NCBI RefSeq assembly: GCF_907165205.1
Contig: NC_058191.1
Span: forward strand, 5,954,501-6,018,500
Length of the DNA stretch: 64,000 nucleotides
Source: Coccinella septempunctata
Lineage: Eukaryota > Arthropoda > Insecta > Coleoptera > Coccinellidae
Direction: 5' to 3'
The first letter of the stretch is position 1. Each line of letters opens with the position of its first letter. The position numbers were made by a program, and so were the translations under genes. Positions 31,889-43,433 of this stretch are shown here, piece by piece. The notes below the pieces were generated by a model. It was not told the origin of the DNA and ran no database searches. It saw only the letters and a list, made by a program, of their open reading frames with translations.

Positions 31889-32792
31889 TTCGGGGCAACT
31901 GTGCGCACTTTTGCCTTTAAAACCATACCCTGTTTCGAATGTTGAAGCTAGGAAAATTGAAAGATATTCATGAGAAAGAGAATTTTCTAATCTATAGAAA
32001 ACATCAGAAAGCGAACAAACAAAAACTTTTTTTTAGCCAAAGAAAAATTTTATAGTGAAAGTCGGAGTGCGTTCACATGCCCCGTATTGCGGGTAAGTGT
32101 GCGCACCCTCACGGGGTAAATGAACGCAGTGCTTAGTGAACCACACAACAAAACAAATTACAAAATAATGTCATCAAAATGTTACAATATTAAAGAAATG
32201 CTGTTTATTGTCCATACAGAAGCGCCTTTTTACAAGCAGTGCATTATTGTTTGTGCCACCATTCCTGGTGAACACAACACTTGATACATTCCCCTGTTGG
32301 TGGCTCTTCATATTTTTCTGAACAAATAGGACAATAAGTACCTAGTCTCAACCAAAAGAATCAACAATGTCATAATTTATTCCTCACTGAACTAATGCCC
32401 ATATGCGCACACTTACCCGCGCACACTTTCCCCAGTAAGTCAAAATTTGAATTGACGTTCTTATAAAGTTGGGCAGCTAAGAGAACCTTAAATTTTTTAT
32501 TATATATTTCGATTAATATGCGCATGATCGAATAAAATATTGTTTAACAATATTGGACTCGGAACTTGGACCTGGCAGAATTTGCAGATATGCTAAAAAT
32601 TAACAAGAAAACCAGTGAATTTGATTGATTGCAAATGAAAAGTTAACGAAACGTCGCACGGCGCACTCCTATGAAAAACTAATTTGGCGATTCTGCTCCC
32701 TTGCTTCACCCAAATGAACCCCTCTTTCATACACTGCATGGTCGAGATATACGCACTGCGCACACTTACCCTCTGCGCACAGTTACCCCGAA
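31889..32792 (-). mobile_element. pogo-like transposon relic with 19-bp terminal repeats
   Basis: The left end ttcggggcaactgtgcgca and the right end tgcgcacagttaccccgaa are inverted copies with one mismatch. The word gtaagtgtgcgcac or close variants recurs inside near both ends (about 32091, 32402, 32423 and 32759), as subterminal binding sites often do. The 0.9-kb interior keeps only the C-terminal finger of a transposase on the minus strand. The flanking duplication is AT or TA and cannot be fixed. Confidence 0.65.
32205..32360 (-). pseudogene. C-terminal PHD-like zinc-finger tail of a pogo-type transposase
   Basis: The open frame reads GTYCPICSEKYEEPPTGECI, then KCCVHQEWWHKQCTAC and ends LLYGQ. 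The spaced Cys and His residues with EPP and WWH are typical of the finger that many insect pogo-type (DDE_1) transposases carry at the C-terminus. The catalytic domain is deleted and a TGA precedes the frame. The finger itself keeps all its metal ligands. Confidence 0.6.
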
Positions 32793-32794
32793 TA

Positions 32795-33382
32795 ACTCTA
32801 TATGATTATAGACATCAGTGAGCAGATTTAAATTCAATAATCGCCAACACTTCATCCCTTTAGTAAAAAAGGGTTAAGAGAAAATTCAAAAAGACCGAAT
32901 AATCCTAGTCTACAAAAGTTCTATCCATTTCTGAACAAAAGTTTGTGTTTTCAAGATTCGAAGCGCTCTGCCTTCATATAACTGTTCGGCAATGTAGTTT
33001 TTTTTTGCTTTGAAGAAGACAATTCTTATTATAACTTTCAGCAGTTACATATCTAGTGGTGTCGAATTGTTTATGGGTTCGCTGCGAAGGTTGAACATTT
33101 CAGAACACAGAAAGAATACTTTCCTTATGAATTAGCAGTTTCTGCTCTTTCTCGTAGATCGTTTCATAGTTTTCTCATATTCATATATTTTGAATGAGAT
33201 GATAAAGGAAATTTCTCAATCTTCTATCATTGCCTCTTGGCTCTATCATCGAACATAGATCATATTCAATACCTCATATGCTCCTAGCTAACAGTTATGC
33301 CCAAATATCACGAAAATGGAATGTTTTGGATATAGGGAACTCTTCATCGACTCCACCTATTTCTTCCTTACCAATTGATATG
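32795..33382. other. No gene seen
   Basis: Unassigned AT-rich sequence between the pogo-like relic and mariner copy B. Includes a run of nine T at 32999-33007. Confidence 0.4.
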
Positions 33383-33384
33383 TA

Positions 33385-34455
33385 CTGGGATATATTGAAA
33401 AATTCTTTGCCCACTATAGAACCAAACAAAATTTCAATGTCAAAATATTTTAGTACTCTACATATTATCGTCTTAATTGGATACATTTATTAAAGCGAAC
33501 CTGCAGCGTCACTAGACCTTTCAAAAATAATGGTTCTTCTTGCTCTGCAAACCAGACCTGCACAGCTTTTATTACCTCCTTGTTGGAGGAAAATTTACGA
33601 CCTTTCAAACTTTTTTTCAGTTGAAGAAAGAGATGATAGTCGGATGGGACCAAATCTGGTGAATAAGGAGGGTATTCCAGTAATTCAAACCCTAAATCAC
33701 GAATATTTTGCATGGCAACATGAGATTTGTGTGCAGGGGCGTTGTCCTGCAAAAACAAAACACCTTTGGATAGTGTCACCATTCCATCGATTCTTGCTTT
33801 GTTTCTGGATCGTAGAAATGTACTCTTATCCATAGTAACGAATTGTTTTCAAATCGAGCACAGATCGAACGCGATTCTTCTACCCTTGCACGCTTTGGTA
33901 CAAAATTCAAACATATGGGTATCCATTTTGCAGCATTTTTTTTCATGTCCAAATGACGTGAAGTACAAATGAACGCATTCGTATGAAATATCCAGTGCTT
34001 CAGATATCCGTTTTAGCCGTTTTAACCGGTCTGATAAAATCATGTCATGAACTGCAAGGATATTTTCGGGGACTGACACAGATACTGGCTTTCCCGATCG
34101 GTCATCATCTTCAATGAAAAATTTACCTCTTTTGAAGCTTGCAGTCCAATTTTTCACGGTCTCATATGAAGAACATTGATCACCAAGGTTATTAAGCATA
34201 TCTTCGTAAATCTGCTTACCTCTTAACCCTTTTAAATACAGGTACTTGATGATGGCTCGATACTCCAATTTTTCGATTTCCACAATTTCGGTGGACATCT
34301 TCTTTCTTTTAATTTATTGCGTAACTCTGGTTCACTTTTTTGATCTCAAACTTCACACTGACACTTCTTGTGAGTTATTGTTCGTTGCTATGGTAATGCA
34401 ATATTTTTTTATGCATGGAACTAGTCTAGGCTAACTAGAAATCAATACATCCTCG
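33385..34455 (-). mobile_element. mariner (DD34D) copy B, full ends, internally deleted
   Basis: TA flanks both ends (33383-33384 and 34456-34457). The minus strand starts with MSTEIVEIEKLEYRAIIKYL and a helix-turn-helix (ETVKNWTASFKRGKF), then DDDRSGKPVSVSVPENI and MILSDR (open frame 34298-33849). Its frame is lost near 33990. A second frame (33833-33465) has GVLFLQDNAPAHKS and PPYSPDLVPSDYHLF, with 34 residues between the Asp residues, ending with a basic tail. The core between the ETKQ.SMEW motif and SKGVLF is missing. It keeps both terminal repeats, so it could be mobilised in trans. Confidence 0.9.
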
Positions 34456-34752
34456 TAAGTGTTAAAAATATTTTTTTCATTTGAAAAAATCTTCCTGTAT
34501 ATAGAAAATTAATGTTTTCCACATAACAATGTAGAATATATGTATTTTCGGTAACAAAGCTCAAAACACAGATCTAAGATTGTGTGTTGCACTTTTATGA
34601 AATCCTTACTCTTCAACAAAGAAAAAAAAACCTTCCATTTATGATTTTTCTCGAAGAACAGTGAATAACTCGAAAACTGCTGAAGGTGGCCATAGAAAAA
34701 TGTGAATAAAATGAATGTGAAATTTAAAGATACATCCGAAAATGTCATAATA

Positions 34753-34935
34753 TACAAGATGTTTCATTTGAAATAAGAAATTTGGTGCCTTTTTCGGTAA
34801 AACAGAAAGTAATTGGTATCAGAAAATGTTTCAAAAATGTTCTAACTGACTTATAACTGCCTACAAAATTTGGAAGAGATCTAGTTATTATTTCCCCATA
34901 GACTTCTAATGGGACCTTCCGGTGGGACACCCTGT
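34753..34935. repeat. Possible MITE end pair with CAGGGTGTCCCACC terminus
   Basis: The right end ggtgggacaccctgta is a clear terminus followed by TA. The left partner tacaagatgtttcattt matches its inverse only partly (about 12 of 15). The true left end could lie further left, because 34490-34750 has the look of the same kind of element. Confidence 0.35.
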
Positions 34936-35199
34936 ATTTCTCTGATTTCATATTCATTCAAACCAATTTTATCAAAATTATATCGATCTGTTTCTATTAT
35001 AATATATATAATATAACTGGCATATAAACAATATTGGCCTTTAATTTGTCATTGTCCGGGTTAAAGAAAAGATTACTTTTATATCTGTGTTGAAATTATA
35101 ATAGATAGTTTAGTTTTTAGAACTTAGATGACTATTTGTATTGGTTATTCTCATTTTTTTTTGTTATTTTTTGTTCCTTTTTTCATCACGTGTTTGTCA

Positions 35200-35312
35200 C
35201 GATGTAAGGATATATTTGTTTTTCTTTGAATTGTACTGAATCCCCACAATTGGGTTCATCCAGTCGGGGTTCCTGTTTATGTAAATAAATAAATAAAAAT
35301 AAATAAAATTGA
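35200..35312 (+). repeat. Probable LINE 3' tail ending in an (AAAT)n run
   Basis: A GC-richer block (ccccacaattgggttcatcc, then agtcggggttcc) can form a small hairpin through its inverted words and is followed by repeated AAAT units at about 35283-35312. This is how tails of several insect LINEs look. No coding part is attached, so the call is tentative. Confidence 0.4.
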
Positions 35313-35314
35313 TC

Positions 35315-36918
35315 TTCAAAATCAGAAAATATTGGGGTACAAAAAAGTAGTGGTTAAATTTAACCTTGAAGCCTCTTGATTGGGTCACATCTGCTTGAAA
35401 TCTTCATTGGTATGTTCCCAGGTGTTAGTTGAGCACATAGCAAATTTGATATTTTTGGCAGCGGTAATTCAGGATAAAATAAATAAAATCCATCTTTAGG
35501 AAAAGAGCTGCATCAGCGTTGAAAAATAGCTCTTACAAATATTTCTGATCGTAGACTCAGATCTAACCGGTTTTATTGAGCACTTAATCTGCTACGCCTA
35601 TTTTTTTATTTCATAGGATTTATTATTAATGCAGTGACCAACATAAATCACTCTGTATCTTTCGGAAGCTGTTTGAGAATCCGAACTGGTTCACATTTTA
35701 CAAAACAAAAGGTATATTTTCATTAATTTCAAACGACAAAATCCAGCATAAACATATGGCTTGTCATAAACCACCAACATCGATTTCCATATTTGTTATT
35801 CTGCATTTTCCATTCCATATACCGATATCCTGTATCCCGATGGGTATTCGTTCGAATGTTGTTCTTTTGAAATACGAAAAAAAAATTAATCATGCAGAGT
35901 AAACTTTTCATCTTGACTTCGTCCATGTACAGAGCAATATGAATTGGATTTCTGTATCCTCCTCCAACAAACACATAAATGTGATCAAACTTGATATATC
36001 CCGATGTTCAAATACATCGTCCTTTCTCTGAAATACTGCCACTCGTAAAAACTATGTCGGGGTGTATCTTCTGGGAATCGAAAAAGAAACATGTATATGA
36101 AAATGTCGTCGTAAATAACGAATGGAAAAATTGTAAGTCAACATCGCATTCGTGGCAAAAGTTTGTTTTTTTCGAAGTTCAACCCTCAAGAGCGTATTGC
36201 AAGAAACGCTTCTAAAAACGAGTTCATTTTCTTATATTTTTGGATGAATATTATTTGAAATTCTTAATACTTAATTGAGATGAACAAATAATCTTCTCCT
36301 TCCAGATTTCGCCAAAATAGATGCAATGTTGTGGCATAAAAAAATCATCATCAAAACATCAATTATTGGAGAACTAAAACGAACTAACTTTTCGTGCTGG
36401 AAATATTTGTGAAAAGCGCATTTAATGTTTATATACACATACAGACGTCTCAACTGAGAGCGTTGATACTGAAAGATAATAAATCAATGAAGTTGAGTAT
36501 ACAGGGTGTATTTGGAGGTGAGGCCTTTATTTCAACAGAAGGTAGAACAGGTCAAGATGAAGCGTTTCACCAAAAATCACCTATATAAAACTTTCGAAAT
36601 GATAAAGTTAAAAAAAAAATTTAAATGATTACTGAAATAGATCCTAATACGACCCTAGTCCGTTTGTTAGCTGAATTATCGAAAAGCTGTGGAAAAACTT
36701 ATCTCCTGATTCGACCATGAGGTTTTGTTTAGGATATTGGCTCGTTAGATATTTAAGTGGTAATGAAAATGTGTACTTACGATTGTCAAATTCTTCTCAT
36801 TATTTTTTTAGTAATAATTAAATTACACGATTTTATGAAATGGCTCATTTCGATACCAACTGACAGAAGAGACTTAGGACACAAGTGTAAAAAATAGAAT
36901 AATAATACTTCGAAATCT
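35315..36918. other. No gene seen; isolated CAGGGTGTATTTGG end at 36503
   Basis: TA followed by cagggtgtatttggaggtga at about 36501 resembles a transposon terminus without a visible partner. No other feature was recognised. Confidence 0.4.
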
Positions 36919-36921
36919 TAA

Positions 36922-37294
36922 GGCGCGGTTCTCACTGGAGCGATACGACAAGCGATGCAACATGAGCAATCTTTTATCGCCTGATGCAACTGAAGCGATA
37001 CGATATCCAAATTAAGCGCTTAATTGTCAATCAATTACGAAATTCTATGCTACTTTTTCCGATTTGATTCTCAATCACCTTTCTGTCGCTGAAGCGACCC
37101 GGCAGCTGTGTCGCCCAAACCGACGCGATTTCAATATTTATCGGTGTAGTATCGCGATCGCTTCAGTGTGCACTGAATTAGTTGCTTCCATTATGTTTGC
37201 ACGGTTATAAGAGATCGGTGTCGAATCAGGGTCGAGTTGCTTATCGAATCACCTGAAGCATCGTTTATCGTATCGCTCCAGTGAGAACCGCGTC
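36922..37294. repeat. 373-bp MITE, GGCGCGGTTCTCACTGG ends, TAA duplication
   Basis: The left end ggcgcggttctcactggagc and the right end gctccagtgagaaccgcgtc pair over about 36 bp with few mismatches (cgatac.acaagcgatgc on the inner side). TAA flanks both sides (36919-36921 and 37295-37297). A three-base TWA duplication fits PIF/Harbinger-type mobilisation. The interior repeats gcgatcgctt-like words and has no coding content. Confidence 0.75.
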
Positions 37295-37297
37295 TAA

Positions 37298-38635
37298 CAA
37301 TAAAATTCGTATAAATAATTCACGAATCTTTTCACCATGGGCATCACAATCTTCTTGTTGGAACATTCCAACAATCGTCTTTAAAATATGATGAAATGGG
37401 GAAACATCACAGCACTTTTTCAACATAACTAACACAAGCACTTTCAAGAAACTGCCTCAATTTTCTACATTTTTTTTCATCCTAAATTGCACGATACCAC
37501 AATTATGTGTTCTTGTTTCAATCGATTCTTCACACCCAAAGAAATCGGAAATTTAATGGTAAAGATAAAATTTGTGGCTATATTTTATTCATTTTAACTT
37601 TTGCTATTCCCGTACTGGAAAATCTATAGAAATAAATAATTCATCACTAAATAAATATATAGTATTAAACTCAATTATTTGAGTTTATCAAAAAAATTAT
37701 CCTCTCTGGAGGGATATAGTCTATCTCCGACTATTGGGCAACTATTTTCAACAAATTTTAACACCAGATCGTACTTGACCAGAATAAATTTTGGAAGATC
37801 ATAAAATCAGTTGTATAAGCAATAAAAAAATATTAATTACTTTCCTTCTGCGAAATCATGTTTTCATCATTCTCGTCCATGGATTTTTGCTGGTCTACAG
37901 CTAATCTCTACATCGATTTGCTGTCAGAATCCCCACCATGATTGGAAAAAGTGTAGGTAGGTCTGTATGTATTGATAACTGAAGACATAATCCGCAAAAA
38001 ACACGCAGTTCTTGTTTTTGTTACTGTAACCTATTGAGACTTCAAAAACACCAAAAATAAATTCTTATTTCAAGCCAACTAGACAGCTCTGATTGCTCGA
38101 ATAAGGAGAAATGCAGATTGCAGCTGTAAAAATGTATTTAGTCAATGAAATGGAAAAGCTCATTTGGCACTTTGCCTCGTCCCGAACTGCTTTTATCCAA
38201 TGTACTAAAAACTGAATATACTGCAGTTTATATTCAGTCAAATAGAGCGCAAAAGTATGTTATTCACTAAGAGTATCCGCTAGAATTACTTTGGATCTTC
38301 TTTCTTTGATTAGCGGAATCTGTCTTTTTCAGTTTACAATCGTTAAATGGGTTAGTATTCATATTATGCTCATACAATACCTAAAACCTTTGATATTGCC
38401 GATATTGGGAGCAGAAAACCATTTATTGCACCTGCAACTTTCCCCTTAGGGTTCAGTATACATATGTAATTACAGTGTGGTCCAACGAAAACGTAACACC
38501 TCGATTTTCCGGCTTTAAAATGAAAATGTGGAAAATCATCAATTTCTGATTTGAGGGTAAACAACTTTTTGGCATCCCCGTAACTGAAACCATCTAATGC
38601 GGGTTAGCACAATCCCTTGAATTAAAATTAATTAC
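37298..38635. other. No gene seen
   Basis: Unassigned AT-rich sequence. Short open frames only, none with a recognisable motif. Confidence 0.4.
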
Positions 38636-38639
38636 TCAA

Positions 38640-39604
38640 CATTTTCGGTGTAATTTGACGGCCTTCATTAATGATCTGAGTCCGCCAATCATCCAGTGAG
38701 TCAGGCTGGGTAGCGTAAATCTTGGATTTCAGGTGACCTTATTCAAAAAAGTCCAGTGGAGCCAGATCATGTGACCTGGGTGGCCACTCAATGTGTCCCC
38801 CTTCTTCCAATCCGCCTAGAGGAAAATTCTCATCTAAGAAATGACGCACCAGTTGAACGAAATGACGTGGTTGTGGAAAATGATAGTTTGATGGTCCTCT
38901 GCATTCTCCAACACTTGTACTAGGGCCGGATAAATAGCGTTTTCCAATAGATCAAAATAAGTTTGACCAGTGAGATTACCGGGTATAAAAAAAGGCCGAT
39001 TATTAGATTTCCATGAATATCAGCCCAAATACTTGATTTTTGGAAAAGCTGAGTATGCAGTTCACGAAATAATCTCTTACTTTCGTCTGACCAATAACGA
39101 CGGTTTACAATGTCATTAAAATAAAATGAACACTCGTCCGAAAAACAGATCTCGAATATTTAGTTTAGATTACCGGTACTAATTTCATTGACCACCTCAC
39201 AGAACTGGAGTCGGCGATCGGGATCATCCTCATTCAGTTCCTGAACCAATCGTATCTTTTATATTATACCAATATATATTATATATTACCCATTTATGTT
39301 TTTAAAAGATTCTCATGATAGTTGTACGTGAAAAACCAGGTACATCGCACAATTTTCTGATTCTAAATGTCGGATCCATTGCTACATGACCTAAGACAGC
39401 CACGTCTCTTGCTTCGTCTCTTTCATGCACCGCTTTCTCGTTTCCGGCTAAAGTAGAAGCGTCAAATTTGGCAACCAGTTGCGCAGCGGATACATTTTTT
39501 CCAGGATGTTGTTCGTTGAATAAAGCCGCTGTTATTCGTGCAGAGTGATTGATTCTAAAAAATAATTTGATCATTTCCACTCTTCCTTCTACGGAATAAA
39601 CCAT
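38640..39604 (-). pseudogene. Decayed transposase related to the DD41D/DUF4817-type family
   Basis: The minus strand opens with MVYSVEGRVEMIKLFFRINH, LFNEQHPGKNV and VLGHVAMDPTFRIRKLC, then FSRTTIMRI: an N-terminal helix-turn-helix and second DNA-binding segment (39604-39302). An AT-rich scrap (39245-39300) breaks it. Downstream pieces read LQFCEVVNE, SDECSFYFND (first Asp) and YWSDESKRLF, and near 38760-38800 the inverse of ggtggccactcaatgtgtcc gives the WPPRS-like end of the core. Many frame breaks and stops are present. It is a distant relative of the intact transposase at 24984-26060, not a copy. Confidence 0.75.
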
Positions 39605-39609
39605 TTCAA

Positions 39610-40116
39610 TTCTACTACAAATTTACAATCGCTTTGACACAATTCTAACGATCTTAAAAATTCACTATAAGCTTAGGTAAATCGAAAACATGGTCCTACT
39701 ATTTCTCTCTCTTCTCTTTTTGACAAAAAATTAATACTTTTTTCAACAAAAAATTAACAACATAACTACTGAATACCTTATGATGTACAACGTGCACAAA
39801 GTTGCTCGATTTTGGCAATTCAGAAGACAATTTCGTAGGTTGATGTTGTGTGACTGAACGTATTTCTTTTCTGAATTGCTTCGTCTTCCCAAAATGTGAA
39901 CAATCATGAATTTAACCCATTTATCGAAATTTTGTATAGAAAGGCACTTTTTAGAAAAAGCCTTGCGGCCTTTCAAAAACACCCAATGTATTTTACTAAA
40001 TAAAGGCTATCCCACAGTCTTGCAATATTTGTAAGGAGCATCCTTGGGAGCAACATAATTTGTAAAAATAATTTTTTTCTTTGTTTGACTTTCCCTGTGC
40101 ATTGTTGATGTCTTAA
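39610..40116. other. No gene seen
   Basis: Sequence flanking the Copia insertion. No motif recognised. Confidence 0.4.
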
Positions 40117-40121
40117 GGGAT

Positions 40122-40294
40122 AATTGTACAAATTCGTTGAACAATAGTGATAAAGATTGGTATTTATCACTCGGGAAAAACTTAGCACGTTTAACGTTTC
40201 TTTATTATTGACAACTACATCAATTGTTCTTGACATACATCAATATATATTCCGAACATCGAATACCAACACGAAATACATAATAATTCCAATA
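40122..40294 (-). repeat. Copia 3' LTR
   Basis: 173 bp. On the minus strand it begins TATTGGAATT and ends CAATT rather than the usual TG..CA. It differs from the 5' LTR at two positions (Cggg/Cgag and tacc/tact on the plus strand). Confidence 0.95.
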
Positions 40295-40304
40295 CTCCCA
40301 CTTA
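40295..40304 (-). other. Copia polypurine tract
   Basis: The minus strand reads AAGTGGGAG immediately before the 3' LTR, the expected place for the plus-strand primer of reverse transcription. Confidence 0.65.
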
Positions 40305-40365
40305 TTGAGTGTTGTAAATATCAGCAAGAACACTAAAAACACACTCATTGTGAGTCTCAATCACT

Positions 40366-43359
40366 TTAAGTTTTCATGCCCAACAAATATCTGAGTCTTT
40401 GAAAAGCTTCTTTTGGTAGAGCTTTTGTAAAAAAATCAGCCTCTTGTTCTTTTGTTGGGACGTATTTAGGAGATATTTCACCACAACAGTATTTTTCCCG
40501 AACAAAATGGAATTGAACATCCACATGTTTCGTACGGCTGTGAAATTCAGGGTTGTGAATGAGCTTGATAGCACCTTGGTTGTCTATATGTAGAGGAGTT
40601 GCACCCTTCAATGATACACCAATATCATTCAGCAACTGACGTAACCATACAGCTTCTTTGGTTGCTTGGCATGCAGCTACATATTCTGCTTCTGTTGTTG
40701 ATAAGGTAACACCTGATTGCCTTTTGCTGGACCACGTAATTGGACCTCCCGAAGCCTTGAACACGTATCCGGTAGTGGACCTTCTTGTTTCTTTGTCTGA
40801 TGCGTAGTCAGCGTCACAGAAACCATTCAGATTGTACTCTGGTTGTCTCAAATATTCTATTCCATAAGTGGCAGTATTTTTCAGATATCTGATAATCCTC
40901 TTGACAGCATTCCACTGAGCTACTGTAGGATTATTCAGGAATCGGCTTGCGACTCCCACTGAATATGCAATATCTGGCCTTGAAACGATTGCAGCAAACA
41001 TTAATGATCCCACACATTCTCTATAGGGACCTTCAAAGTTAATGTCTGTTTCAATTCTCATAAGATCAGTATTTGGGTCAGCTGGTGTTTCTGAGGGGTT
41101 ACACTGATTCATTCCAAACTTATTCACAATTTTCTTTATATATCTCGTTTGATGCAGAAATATAGAGTTTCTCTCCTTGTTCTCTATAATTTCAAGTCCA
41201 ACATAATAATTGATATCGCCTACCTTAATTTCAAAGCATTCACCTAATTCTCTAAGGAAAATATCCAGTGCTTTGTCAGATGGCGATATCAACAGACCAT
41301 CGTCGACATAAATAATGAGCAGAACTTTGTGTTCCTGTACAAATCCTCGATAGATACATTTATCTGCTTGGCATTGCTCAAAACCGAATTTTTTCAGTAC
41401 ACTGTCAAATTTATGGTTCCAGCATCTGGGTGCTTGTTTTAATCCATATAATGATTTTACCAGTTTACAAACTTCATTGCCATGCTTGGGAAAACCTTCA
41501 GGAATTTCCATATAAACTTCTTCTGAGAGTTCTCCATACAAAAAAGCTGTTTTAACATCAAACTGCTTGATTTTGTATCCTTCGTGGGCAGCAACCGACA
41601 GAATTACTCTAATTGAATCAAACCGTGTTGTAGGAGAAAATATTTCATGATAATCACGTCCTTCCTTTTGAGCAAAGCCTTTTGCACACAGTCTTGCTTT
41701 ATATCTTTCTATTTCACCTTGATTGTCATATTTTAGTTTGAATACCCATTTTGATCCAATCGCTTTTCGTCCTTCAGGAAGTTTTTGTATGATCCATACT
41801 TTATTTTGTTCCAGAGCACGTATTTCTTCTTGTATTGCTTCTATCCACTTATCAGCGTTTTCGCAATGTATTGCTTCTTCATAGGTATTTGGAACTTCTA
41901 GTTCCACCAGGTTCAGCTCAACTTCAAAATCTCTTAATTTTTCCGGAAACTTGACGTTTCTTCTTGGTCTTCCATTATCTTCATTAGGTTCGATTTTTTC
42001 GTATGGTTGAAAATTATCCTCTGGCTGAATGTCTGATATTGGATTTTCAAAGTTATCATCTGTGAACTCAATTAATACCGGAATCTCTTCTTGTTTATTC
42101 ATAAATCCATTTTTCTCTTCCTGAAACATCACATTACAAGATATTGTAATCTTGCGATTCTGGGGTTTGTATAAACGGTAATTTGTGGAATTCTTATCAT
42201 ATCCTACAAAAACCATTCTTTGACTTTTAGGTTGAAGCTTTGTTCTCTTCTGATTAGGAGTATGTACATATGCAACACATCCGAAGGTTTTGACATGACC
42301 TAAATATGGTTTTTCGCCTGTCCATTGTTCATAAGGTGTGGTTTCGCACTGCTTGGATGGTGTTCGATTCAAAATGTATATAGCAGTATTCGCTGCTTCT
42401 GCCCACAGATAGTGTGGTGCGTTTGCACTGATAAGCATGGTTCGCACACTTTCCATAATGGTTCTATTCTCTCTTTCACATCTTCCATTTTGTTCTGGTG
42501 TATATGGTGCGGTAGTTTCTAATTCAATACCCTCTTTCATCATGTACATTTCCAGTTCTTTGTTTGTGTATTCAGAACCATTGTCAACATGGAGAGCATT
42601 CACTGAGTGTCCGAACTTTGTTTTGACAATGTTATTGTATCTAACAAAACATTCAAAAGTATCACTTTTGTGCTTTATGAAGTAAGCTACTCGGTATCCT
42701 GTACAGCTATCTTTGAACAATAACATATAACGAGCACCTGATACCGATGATGTTGCAATAGGTCCACATATATCACTATAAACAAGTTTTCCGGGAGCAC
42801 TTTTGTTGACTCTTGCTGACTTGGAAAAACTTTTTCTATGCTGCTTGCCTAGTATACAGGCTTCACATTGGAAATTGTCAATATCACTCATTGTTACTCC
42901 TTTTACAAGATTTCTCTGGACCATATCTTTCAAGTATTGCTTGTTTATGTGACCAAGCCTTTTGTGCCAAATTTCCATAGATTCTCTGACTTGTTCTGTT
43001 ACAGTTGCTTCAGTATGGTTGCAAACTGTACGAATAAGCATCTTGTATAGATTATTTGTTTTCTGCTGCAAAGCACTAGCTACAAGGTCTCCTTCTAGAT
43101 ATATTTTGGCATAAGTACCCTCCTTGATTATCTTCATGTTCCTACTCGTCAGAACTCCTTCAGATATAAGATTTTTTCTCAGGTCTGGGATGAAGAGTAC
43201 ATCTTGTATGTAAGAATCAAACCAATGTCCATCTATTAATTTCTGAATTTTTACTGTGCCTTTTCCTTTCACTTCTAGGCTTGTACTATTTCCTAGGTAT
43301 ACATGAGAAGGGCTTTCAAGTTCTTCAAACTCAGAGAAGTAATCTCTTCTATAGGACAT
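40366..43359 (-). CDS. Copia pol: protease tail, integrase, reverse transcriptase, RNase H
   Basis: This is 997 codons from the first ATG. The frame is open further up to 43464, and the protease active site DSGAS is encoded just upstream (43366-43380), so the ATG is not the real start. Integrase has a zinc-binding H132, H137, C165, C168 and a catalytic D196, D259, E295 (PEQNGRCERENR). Reverse transcriptase spans about 517-760 with AFLYG, SLYGLKQAPRCW and the catalytic YVDD at 684-687. RNase H has D849, E890 (STTEAEY) and D926, ending SRTKHVDVQFHFVREKY. All catalytic residues are present. It would normally be made as a gag-pol fusion; here it lies in the -1 frame relative to gag. Confidence 0.95.
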   Translation of the reverse strand: MSYRRDYFSEFEELESPSHVYLGNSTSLEVKGKGTVKIQKLIDGHWFDSYIQDVLFIPDLRKNLISEGVLTSRNMKIIKEGTYAKIYLEGDLVASALQQKTNNLYKMLIRTVCNHTEATVTEQVRESMEIWHKRLGHINKQYLKDMVQRNLVKGVTMSDIDNFQCEACILGKQHRKSFSKSARVNKSAPGKLVYSDICGPIATSSVSGARYMLLFKDSCTGYRVAYFIKHKSDTFECFVRYNNIVKTKFGHSVNALHVDNGSEYTNKELEMYMMKEGIELETTAPYTPEQNGRCERENRTIMESVRTMLISANAPHYLWAEAANTAIYILNRTPSKQCETTPYEQWTGEKPYLGHVKTFGCVAYVHTPNQKRTKLQPKSQRMVFVGYDKNSTNYRLYKPQNRKITISCNVMFQEEKNGFMNKQEEIPVLIEFTDDNFENPISDIQPEDNFQPYEKIEPNEDNGRPRRNVKFPEKLRDFEVELNLVELEVPNTYEEAIHCENADKWIEAIQEEIRALEQNKVWIIQKLPEGRKAIGSKWVFKLKYDNQGEIERYKARLCAKGFAQKEGRDYHEIFSPTTRFDSIRVILSVAAHEGYKIKQFDVKTAFLYGELSEEVYMEIPEGFPKHGNEVCKLVKSLYGLKQAPRCWNHKFDSVLKKFGFEQCQADKCIYRGFVQEHKVLLIIYVDDGLLISPSDKALDIFLRELGECFEIKVGDINYYVGLEIIENKERNSIFLHQTRYIKKIVNKFGMNQCNPSETPADPNTDLMRIETDINFEGPYRECVGSLMFAAIVSRPDIAYSVGVASRFLNNPTVAQWNAVKRIIRYLKNTATYGIEYLRQPEYNLNGFCDADYASDKETRRSTTGYVFKASGGPITWSSKRQSGVTLSTTEAEYVAACQATKEAVWLRQLLNDIGVSLKGATPLHIDNQGAIKLIHNPEFHSRTKHVDVQFHFVREKYCCGEISPKYVPTKEQEADFFTKALPKEAFQRLRYLLGMKT

Positions 43360-43433
43360 ATGTGCTGAAGCACCACTATCTAGGATCCAGATATCATTAC
43401 ACTGTGTGATATTGAGCTCCTCTATTTCAATAT

